Part shown: in pieces, positions 1 to 6,307 of the stretch
How the letters are laid out: each line of letters starts with the position of its first letter
Position numbering within the stretch: position 1 is the first letter of the stretch
NCBI GenBank assembly: GCA_964496975.1
Contig: CAZCBN010000040.1
Coordinates: 1-25,175, forward strand
DNA from: CAZCBN01 sp964496975
Lineage (GTDB): Bacteria > Planctomycetota > Phycisphaerae > Phycisphaerales > UBA1924
Reading direction: 5' to 3'
DNA: 25,175 bases
Position numbers and translations under genes: made by a program
The notes under the pieces: model-generated
Told to the model about the DNA's origin: nothing
The model's input: only the letters and a program-made list of their open reading frames with translations
Database searches by the model: none

Positions 1-3000
1 CGGCGACGATCATGACGGACCCGGCGTTCGCGGACCGCACCTACATCGAGCCGATTCTTCCCGAGACGATCGACAAGATTCTGACGCTGGAGCGGGAGCG
101 CGGGCAGCCGGTGGACGCGGTGTTGCCGACATTGGGCGGGCAGACGGCGCTGAACTGCGCGTGCAAGTGCCACGACGACGGCCTGTTTGCGCGGCACGGC
201 GTGGAGATGATCGGCGCGAACCGCGAGGTGATCCACAAGGCCGAGGACCGGCAGTTGTTCAAGGAGGTCTGCGAGGCGGTGGGGGTGAAGAGCCCGCCCA
301 GCAAGACCGTGACGACGCTGGCGGAGGCAGAGGCGTTCCTGGAGGTGATCGGGCTGCCGGCGATCATCCGGCCGGCGTTCACGCTCGGGGGCTGGGGCGG
401 GGGGATCGCGTACAACCAGGCGGAGTTCAAGGAGATCATCACGCGCGGGCTCCGCGCGAGCATGATCGGGCAGGTGCAGGTGGACAAGAGCCTGCTCGGG
501 TGGAAGGAGTACGAGCTGGAGGTTGTCCGCGACAAGAAGGACAACTGCGTCATCGTCTGCGGCATCGAGAACATCGACGCGATGGGCGTGCACACGGGCG
601 ACTCCATCACGGTGGCGCCGATCCTGACGCTGACGGACAAGGAGTATCAGGCGCTCCGCGACGCGGCGATCGAGATCATGCGGGCGGTGGGGGTGGAGAC
701 GGGCGGGAGCAACGTGCAGTTCGCGGTGAACCCGAACCCCGAGCCGCGGGCGGACGGGAGCAAGCCGTTTGAGTTCGTGGTGGTGGAGATGAACCCGCGT
801 GTGAGCCGCAGCAGCGCGCTGGCGAGCAAGGCGACGGGCTTCCCGATCGCGAAGATCGCGGCGAAACTAGCCGTGGGCTACACGCTGGACGAGTTGCGGA
901 ACGACATCACGGGGACGACGAGCGCGTGCTTCGAGCCGAGCATCGACTACGTGGTGACGAAGATGCCGCGGTGGACGTTCGAGAAGTTCCCCGAGGCGGA
1001 CGAGACGCTGACGACGCAGATGAAGAGCGTCGGCGAGGCGATGGCGATCGGGCGGACGTTCAAGGAGAGCCTGCAGAAGGTGATCCGTTCGATGGAGGTG
1101 AAGCGGTTCGGGCTCGGGCTGGACCGGAACGACAAGTGGCTCGCGGCGGTGCGGGCGGTCGAGAGCAAGCAGCTGGTGCTGGACGTGGGCGGCACGCCGC
1201 AGCACCGGCACGTGCCGATGCCGCAGGCGGGCGCCGACGACACGGTGAGCGACCCGGCGACGGGCGGGCGGACGAGCCTGGGCCTGCGGACGGCGGACGG
1301 GCAGCCGATCGAGTGGCCGATCGACGTGGACAAGCTGGTGCGCAAGCTGGCGGTGCCGAGCCAGGGGCGGCTGTACTTCGTGCGGTACGCGCTGAAGATG
1401 GGGTGGAGCATCGAGCGCATCCACGAGCACACGAAGATCGACCCGTTCTTCCTGGATCAGATCGCGCAGCTCGTGGAGTTCGAGGACGTGCTGTGCGGGT
1501 TTGACCGGCTGGAGGCGGTGCCGCGCGAGGTGATGCTGGAGGCGAAGAAGCTCGGCTATTCCGACGCGCAGCTCGCGAACCTGTACATCGGCACGATCAA
1601 CAGCGAGACGATCCTGCGTGTTCGCCGGCACCGCGAGGGGCTGGGCGTGAAGCCGGTGTACAAGCTGGTCGACACCTGCGCGGCCGAGTTCGCGGCGGTG
1701 ACGCCTTACTACTACAGCACGTACGAAGAGGGCTTCGCCGAGGTGGACGCCAAGGGCGTGCTGCGGCAGGTGCCGGCGGAGGACGAGATCGGCGGCGACC
1801 CGACGAAGCAGAAGGTCATCATCTTGGGCGGCGGGCCCAACCGCATCGGGCAGGGGATTGAGTTTGACTATTGCTGCGTGCACGCGGCGTATGTCGCGAA
1901 GGAGATGGGCTGCGAGGCCGTGATGATCAACTCCAACCCGGAGACGGTCAGCACGGACTATGACACGAGCGACCTGCTGTTCTTCGAGCCGCTGACGCTG
2001 GAGGACGTACTGAACGTCATCGAGCGGCTGAACGGCGGGAACACGACGGTCGCGGACCGAAGCGGGCTGGTGATGGGCGCGATCGTGCAGTTCGGCGGGC
2101 AGACGCCGCTGAATCTTGCGCACGGGCTGAACGAGGCGGGAGTGCCGTTGCTGGGGACGTCGCTGGATTCGATCGACCTCGCGGAGGACCGGGAGCGGTT
2201 CGATGCGCTGCTGGGCCGGGTGGGCCTGCAGCGGCCGTCGGGGAGCATCGTGCACAGCCTGGACGAGGCACGGGCCGAGGCGGCGCGGATCGGGTACCCA
2301 GTGCTGGTGCGGCCGAGCTACGTGCTGGGCGGCCGCGGCATGGAGATCTGCCCGGACGAGAAGGCGCTCGTGCACTACATGACGAGCGCGCTGAACATCA
2401 GCGAGCTGGACGGGGCGCCGGTGCTGCTGGACAAGTTCCTGGATTCGGCGGTGGAAGTGGATGTGGACGTGGTGGCGGACTTTGCGCCGCGGGGGAAGGC
2501 GGGCATCGAGGCATCGAGGCATCCAGGCATCGAGCCGGGGGGGCATCGGGGCGTTGAGGTGCCGGCGCAGCGCCACGCGCTTATCTGCGCGGTGATGGAG
2601 CACATCGAGCACGCGGGGGTGCATTCGGGGGACAGCACGTGCACGATCCCGCCGTACTCGCTGCCGCGGCGGATCGTCGAGCGCATCCGGCACATCGCGC
2701 GGACGCTGGCGCAGGAGCTGGCGGTATGCGGGCTGATGAACGTGCAGCTCGCGGTGAAGGACGAGGAGATCTACATCCTCGAGGTGAACCCGCGGGCGAG
2801 CCGGACGGTGCCGTTCGTTGGCAAGGCGAAGGGCGTGCCGTGGGCGTCGGTCGCGGCGCGGTGCATGCTGGGCGTCTCGCTGGCGGAGCAGGGCGCGCGG
2901 GAGCTGCCCGACACGGGCACGTACAGCGTGAAGGCGCCGGTGTTCCCGTTCCAGAAGTTCCCGGGCGTGGACTTCGTGCTGGGGCCCGAGATGCGCAGCA

Positions 3001-3554
3001 CGGGCGAGGTGATGGGGTACGACATCAGCATGCCGAATGCGTACCTGAAAGCGCTTCTCGCCGCGGGCACGACGCTGCCGCGCGAGGGGGGCGTGTTCAT
3101 CAGCGTGCGGCAGTCGGACCGCGAGTTGATTGTTGATGCGGCGCGGGCGCTGCTGGCGATGGGCTTCAGCGTGTACACGACCAGCGGGACGGGCGAGGCG
3201 CTCCGCCGCCACGGCCTGCGGACGAACGTGCTGCAGAAAATCGCCGCGGGCATGCGGCCCAACGTGATCGACCTGCTGAGCGACAACCAGGTGGCCTTGG
3301 TCATCAACACGCCGACGCGGACGGGCTGGCAGACGGACGAGGGCCGCATCCGCGCCACGGCGGTGCGGCTGGGCATTCCGATGCTGACGACGGTGCCGGC
3401 GGCGAACGCGGCGGTGCGGGCCATCCAGGCGCTGAAGGCCGGCGAGTGGACGGTTTCGGCGTTGCAAGACCACCCGAGCCCGCCGCTGGTGCCGGTGGTG
3501 CGGGCGGCGGGCGTGATCGAGGCCGGCCGGCTCGCGGCGGCGGCGGCCCGGTGA
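1..3554 (+). CDS. carB: Carbamoyl-phosphate synthase large subunit (5'-partial)
   Basis: This subunit makes carbamoyl phosphate from bicarbonate, ATP and glutamine-derived ammonia, for pyrimidine and arginine synthesis, in complex with CarA. The frame is open at the left edge: the codons before the first ATG (position 12) read A-T-I, and ATIMTDP is an internal family motif, so roughly 55 N-terminal residues lie outside the window. Counting from that ATG, the first ATP-grasp half covers about 1-360 (GGGIAYN, GWKEYELEVVRD, VVEMNPRVSRSSALASK). The oligomerisation region follows. The second half starts near 600 (GGGPNRIGQGIEFDYC), with the second ATP-grasp motif RPSYVLGGRGMEI near 766 and EVNPRASRTVPFVGK. 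An MGS-like allosteric domain runs from about 1024 to 1150. Oddities: a Trp in the first glycine loop (LGGWGGG), about 60 extra residues between the halves, and a repeat-derived insert near residue 830. It ends TGA at 3552-3554. Identity is certain. Confidence 0.97.
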   Translation, partial: ATIMTDPAFADRTYIEPILPETIDKILTLERERGQPVDAVLPTLGGQTALNCACKCHDDGLFARHGVEMIGANREVIHKAEDRQLFKEVCEAVGVKSPPSKTVTTLAEAEAFLEVIGLPAIIRPAFTLGGWGGGIAYNQAEFKEIITRGLRASMIGQVQVDKSLLGWKEYELEVVRDKKDNCVIVCGIENIDAMGVHTGDSITVAPILTLTDKEYQALRDAAIEIMRAVGVETGGSNVQFAVNPNPEPRADGSKPFEFVVVEMNPRVSRSSALASKATGFPIAKIAAKLAVGYTLDELRNDITGTTSACFEPSIDYVVTKMPRWTFEKFPEADETLTTQMKSVGEAMAIGRTFKESLQKVIRSMEVKRFGLGLDRNDKWLAAVRAVESKQLVLDVGGTPQHRHVPMPQAGADDTVSDPATGGRTSLGLRTADGQPIEWPIDVDKLVRKLAVPSQGRLYFVRYALKMGWSIERIHEHTKIDPFFLDQIAQLVEFEDVLCGFDRLEAVPREVMLEAKKLGYSDAQLANLYIGTINSETILRVRRHREGLGVKPVYKLVDTCAAEFAAVTPYYYSTYEEGFAEVDAKGVLRQVPAEDEIGGDPTKQKVIILGGGPNRIGQGIEFDYCCVHAAYVAKEMGCEAVMINSNPETVSTDYDTSDLLFFEPLTLEDVLNVIERLNGGNTTVADRSGLVMGAIVQFGGQTPLNLAHGLNEAGVPLLGTSLDSIDLAEDRERFDALLGRVGLQRPSGSIVHSLDEARAEAARIGYPVLVRPSYVLGGRGMEICPDEKALVHYMTSALNISELDGAPVLLDKFLDSAVEVDVDVVADFAPRGKAGIEASRHPGIEPGGHRGVEVPAQRHALICAVMEHIEHAGVHSGDSTCTIPPYSLPRRIVERIRHIARTLAQELAVCGLMNVQLAVKDEEIYILEVNPRASRTVPFVGKAKGVPWASVAARCMLGVSLAEQGARELPDTGTYSVKAPVFPFQKFPGVDFVLGPEMRSTGEVMGYDISMPNAYLKALLAAGTTLPREGGVFISVRQSDRELIVDAARALLAMGFSVYTTSGTGEALRRHGLRTNVLQKIAAGMRPNVIDLLSDNQVALVINTPTRTGWQTDEGRIRATAVRLGIPMLTTVPAANAAVRAIQALKAGEWTVSALQDHPSPPLVPVVRAAGVIEAGRLAAAAAR
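2502..2557 (+). repeat. 8-bp tandem repeat inserted in frame in carB
   Basis: Four consecutive 8-bp units, GGCATCGA three times and GGCATCCA once, occupy 2502-2533. Two degenerate units (GGCATCGG and GGCGTTGA) follow to about 2557. Eight is not a multiple of three, so the units are read in all three frames and give a peptide of the form GIEASRHPGIE. The insert lies in the second ATP-grasp domain between DVVADFA and HALICAVMEHIEHAG, where other CarB proteins have only a short turn. The reading frame is preserved on both sides. Confidence 0.85.
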
Positions 3555-3556
3555 GG

Positions 3557-3592
3557 GCGCTGCGGTCGCTCCGGCCGGCGCGAGCGCGGCGC
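3557..3592. terminator. Imperfect palindrome between convergent genes
   Basis: Two 18-nt arms meet without a loop around CCGGCCGG and match at 15 of 18 positions. The palindrome lies 3 nt after the carB stop and 61 nt before the end of the opposing transporter gene. That is where a bidirectional terminator would be expected, but there is no T-run on either strand, so the role is inferred from position alone. Confidence 0.35.
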
Positions 3593-3653
3593 GACGGGCG
3601 AGAAGGGAGCACGTGGCGGCGTTCGCACGTCACGGCGGCGTGGCGGCGGCGGG

Positions 3654-5066
3654 TTACTCGGCGTCGGTGCCGGCGGGCGGGTTGATGGCCCCCTCGGACG
3701 TGCCGACGATGGTCGCGGTGAGCATGTCGCCCGTGACGTTCACCGTGGTGCGGCACATGTCGAGCACGCGGTCCACGCCGAGGATCATCGCGATGCCCTC
3801 CGCCGGCACGCCCGCGCTCTGGAGCACGGGCACCAGCGTGACGATGCCCGCGCTCGGCACGGCCGCGGTGCCGACCGCCGCGGCGGTCGCCGTGAGGATG
3901 ACGGTGAGCTGCTGGCCGAGCGAGAGGTCGAGCCCGTAGAGCTGGGCGATGAAGCACGCGGCGACGCCCTGGTAGAGGGCCGTGCCGTTCATGTTCACGG
4001 TGGCACCGAGGGGGATGACGAAGCTGACGATGTCGCCGCGGATGCCGAGCCGCTTCTCGCAGCACTCGATGGTGACGGGCAGCGTGGCCCCGCTGCTGGA
4101 GCTGCTGAACGCGAGCAGCATCGCCGGGCTGGTCGCCTTGAAGAATCCGACAGGGCCGACGCGCGACCGCAGCCCGATGAGCAGCGAGGGGTACACGACC
4201 AGCATCACGATGAGCAGCGCGCCGACGACGGTGCCGGCGTACTTTGCCAGGTTCACGAGCACCTCGGGCCCGAGGTTCGCGACGACCTTCACCACGAGCG
4301 CAAAGACCGCGAACGGCGCGATCGCCAGCACGGCGTGCGTGATGTGCACGATGGCGTCGGTCACTCCGTCGCAGAACTTGGTGACGAGCGAGCGCTTCTC
4401 TTCAGGGACGAGCGTCAGGCCCAGGCCCACGGCGATCGCCGCGAAGACCACCTGCAGCATCTGCCCCTCGGCGAGCGCCCGGAAGGGGTTGGCGGGCACG
4501 ATGTCGAGCAGCATGCCCCAGAGCGTGCCGACCTTCTGAGCGTTCTGCATGGCGTCGGCGGCCTGCGCGGCGCCGCCCGCCATCATGCGCTGCACGTCTT
4601 CCGGGGAGAAGCCCTCGCCGGGCCGCACGACGTACCGCGCGAGGCCGACGCCGATGGCGATCGAGACCGCTGTCGTCCCGAGGAAGAGGGCGAGCGTCGT
4701 GCCGCCGATGCGGCCCAGCTTGCGCACGTCCGTCAGGCTCGCCGCCGCGGAGACGAGGCTGAAGAGCACGATCGGCACGCTGATGAAGCGCAGCAGCCGC
4801 AGGAAGAGATCGCCCGCGAACGCGTTCGCCGCCGCGAGGAACCGGGCCGCGTGGGCCCACGCCGAGGCGTCGGCGTTCGCGGCGCCGGCGGCCTCCGCGG
4901 TCTGGCGCGTCACGAGCGAGCCGGACATGAACGCGCCGGGGTCGCGCACGCCCAGGTCGGCCCAGGTCGCGCCGGTCCAGAAGCGGTTGATGACCACGCC
5001 CCCCGCCACGCCCAGGGCGAGGCCGATGAGGATCTTCCAGTGCAGCGCGAGCCGCGGGCGGGCCAT
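3654..5066 (-). CDS. Dicarboxylate/amino acid:cation symporter (DAACS/SDF family)
   Basis: This is a secondary transporter of the inner membrane that takes up glutamate, aspartate or C4-dicarboxylates with Na+ or H+. The 470 residues contain the family core. The serine-rich hairpin loop AFSSSSSGATLP is at 319-330, GATVNMNGTALYQ at 354-366, and DMCRTTVNVTGD at 436-447. By alignment with archaeal GltPh, R439 and D436 correspond to the substrate-binding Arg397 and Asp394, and D447 to the sodium ligand Asp405, which favours an acidic amino acid substrate. Odd points are Asn in place of Asp in the NMDGT motif and an enlarged, Ala-rich loop (about 30-85) after the first helix. The ATG at 5066 was chosen because AGAAAGG precedes it by 6 nt and the protein then begins like other family members. 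The frame stays open far upstream, but that stretch is repeat-rich and unlike the family. Confidence 0.93.
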   Translation of the reverse strand: MARPRLALHWKILIGLALGVAGGVVINRFWTGATWADLGVRDPGAFMSGSLVTRQTAEAAGAANADASAWAHAARFLAAANAFAGDLFLRLLRFISVPIVLFSLVSAAASLTDVRKLGRIGGTTLALFLGTTAVSIAIGVGLARYVVRPGEGFSPEDVQRMMAGGAAQAADAMQNAQKVGTLWGMLLDIVPANPFRALAEGQMLQVVFAAIAVGLGLTLVPEEKRSLVTKFCDGVTDAIVHITHAVLAIAPFAVFALVVKVVANLGPEVLVNLAKYAGTVVGALLIVMLVVYPSLLIGLRSRVGPVGFFKATSPAMLLAFSSSSSGATLPVTIECCEKRLGIRGDIVSFVIPLGATVNMNGTALYQGVAACFIAQLYGLDLSLGQQLTVILTATAAAVGTAAVPSAGIVTLVPVLQSAGVPAEGIAMILGVDRVLDMCRTTVNVTGDMLTATIVGTSEGAINPPAGTDAE

Positions 5067-5582
5067 GGCGAACCTTTCTTGACGCGTGTCGCTCCGTCGG
5101 CGCCGCGGCACGGGCGCGATGCGGTGGGGCGCGACCCGATCCGCGACCCAGTCCCCGACCCGGTCCCCGGCTCGGCCTCCCTGCCCGTCCGCGAACCTAC
5201 CGAGTGTGGGCCGCCCTGACAACCGCTTGACACCGCCCGCGCATTCCCGCCCGGGCCCCGACCACATCCTGTTCGCCGCCGCGCGACGCCGCTGCGGCCC
5301 CGGCGTAGCCCCGATGCGGCCCCGGTGGGGCCCCATGCGGCACCCCAAGCCGGCCACGTCCGCGAATCCATACGCCGCCGCCCCCGGCGGAAAAGCGGGC
5401 GGGCTGCGCGGCCTCGGCACCGCACCGACGCCGCACAACGCCCGCGACCGCGCCCCGATCGGCGGCGTGACGCCCGGACGAATCGCACCTTGCTGGTGTC
5501 CCGACCCGGCGCCGCATCGGCGACCGGGAGGGCCACACACCGACACCACGCGGGCGCCGCCCCGCCGCAAGGAGCGCGACAC
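5067..5582. other. Divergent intergenic region with short repeats
   Basis: This 516-bp spacer lies between the divergent transporter and DUF4114-like genes. I see no gene in it. It holds a 12-bp tandem repeat (5131-5166) and three copies of a TGCGGC(C/A)CC-type motif at about 5293, 5315 and 5336, spaced 22 and 21 bp. A weak minus-strand promoter candidate for the transporter reads TTGTCA (5222-5217), 17 bp, TAGGTT (5199-5194). No convincing plus-strand promoter was found. Confidence 0.5.
5131..5166. repeat. 12-bp tandem repeat, three units
   Basis: The units GCGACCCGATCC, GCGACCCAGTCC and CCGACCCGGTCC follow one another directly. A fourth unit decays after 5166. They lie 65-100 bp upstream of the transporter start codon, so they would fall in its promoter or leader region. 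Confidence 0.7.
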
Positions 5583-6140
5583 ATGCAGAACAAGACCACG
5601 CAGATGACGAGCCTGACCGCCGTGGCCCTGGCCTTGGGAACCCTCGCCTCGGTCTCGTCCGCAGCGATCGTGCCGGTGGACGGGCCCATCGTCTCGCCCT
5701 TCGAGTCCCGCGCCGAGGTGACGTTCGTCAGCCGCAACGCCGGCTGGGTGGGCCAGCTCAGCATCCTGCCGAGCGCGAACGACCTGAGCGGCGCAGCGCC
5801 GCAGGCCGTGATGCGCAACGACGCGAAAAAGTCCGACCCCGCCGTTGACATCGGCACCTTCGCCCGCGGCGAGTCGCTCTTCTTCCAGTACACCATCATC
5901 ACGGGCACGCCCGGCTCGTACGAGCAGAACGACCCGACCGAGGCCAAGCAGTTCCGCCACGCCTGGCTGAACGACCACACGGCCCGGCTGTTCGTCGAGG
6001 ACATCCGCCTGCCCGGCGGCGACCGTGACTACAACGACGCCATTTTCGACGTCACCTTCACGGCCGTGCCGAGCCCCGGCGCGGTGGCCACGGCGGCCCT
6101 CGGCGGCCTGATGATGATCCGTCGCCGCCGCAAGGCCTGA
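5583..6140 (+). CDS. Secreted DUF4114-like protein with PEP-CTERM-type sorting tail
   Basis: The 185-residue protein is predicted to be exported and then processed at the cell envelope. An N-terminal signal sequence (hydrophobic about 9-27) probably ends near VSSA-A. The mature part carries FVEDIRLPGGDRDYNDAIFDV (138-156 region), the acidic signature of DUF4114 domains, where D147, D149, N151 and D152 could bind Ca2+. The C-terminus is a sorting tail: VPSPGA (162-167), a hydrophobic stretch, then RRRRK. This is the variant of PEP-CTERM seen in planctomycetes, which is normally handled by an exosortase; none is encoded nearby. The ATG at 5583 follows AAGGAG by 8 nt. It seems to be transcribed alone, since a hairpin follows the gene. 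Its function beyond surface or extracellular location is unknown. Confidence 0.85.
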   Translation: MQNKTTQMTSLTAVALALGTLASVSSAAIVPVDGPIVSPFESRAEVTFVSRNAGWVGQLSILPSANDLSGAAPQAVMRNDAKKSDPAVDIGTFARGESLFFQYTIITGTPGSYEQNDPTEAKQFRHAWLNDHTARLFVEDIRLPGGDRDYNDAIFDVTFTAVPSPGAVATAALGGLMMIRRRRKA

Positions 6141-6203
6141 TCGCCGCCCACGCCCGGCCCATCGGCGACGCGGGCCCGCCCGCTCGCCGCAACGGCCCTC
6201 CCG

Positions 6204-6253
6204 AAGCCCGGTTCGCACGGCGAGGAACGTTCCTCCTGGGGCGACCCGGGCTT
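6204..6253. terminator. Hairpin downstream of the DUF4114-like gene
   Basis: The outer arms AAGCCCGG (6204-6211) and CCGGGCTT (6246-6253) pair perfectly and enclose a second perfect palindrome, GAGGAACGTTCCTC (6222-6235). The short sequence TTTC ends the right arm. It lies 63 nt after the stop codon and 54 nt before the ABC exporter, so it probably separates the two transcripts. Confidence 0.55.
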
Positions 6254-6307
6254 TCGCGTGTCCGCAACGCGTTGGGCCGCCGGTGCCCGCCGCGGCGGCC
6301 CTAACCT

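Noticed and set aside
867..3473. Long open frame antisense to carB (868 codons)
   Set aside because: The translation is Arg/His/Pro-rich with no domain; it is a by-product of high GC in a true gene on the other strand.
5227..5260. TTGACA on the plus strand as a promoter for the DUF4114-like gene
   Set aside because: No acceptable -10 element at 16-18 bp spacing, and it lies over 350 bp from the gene.
5067..6218. Upstream extension of the symporter frame to about 854 codons on the minus strand
   Set aside because: It has no membrane or domain character, runs through tandem repeats and across the antisense of the DUF4114-like gene, and a good ribosome-binding site marks the ATG at 5066.
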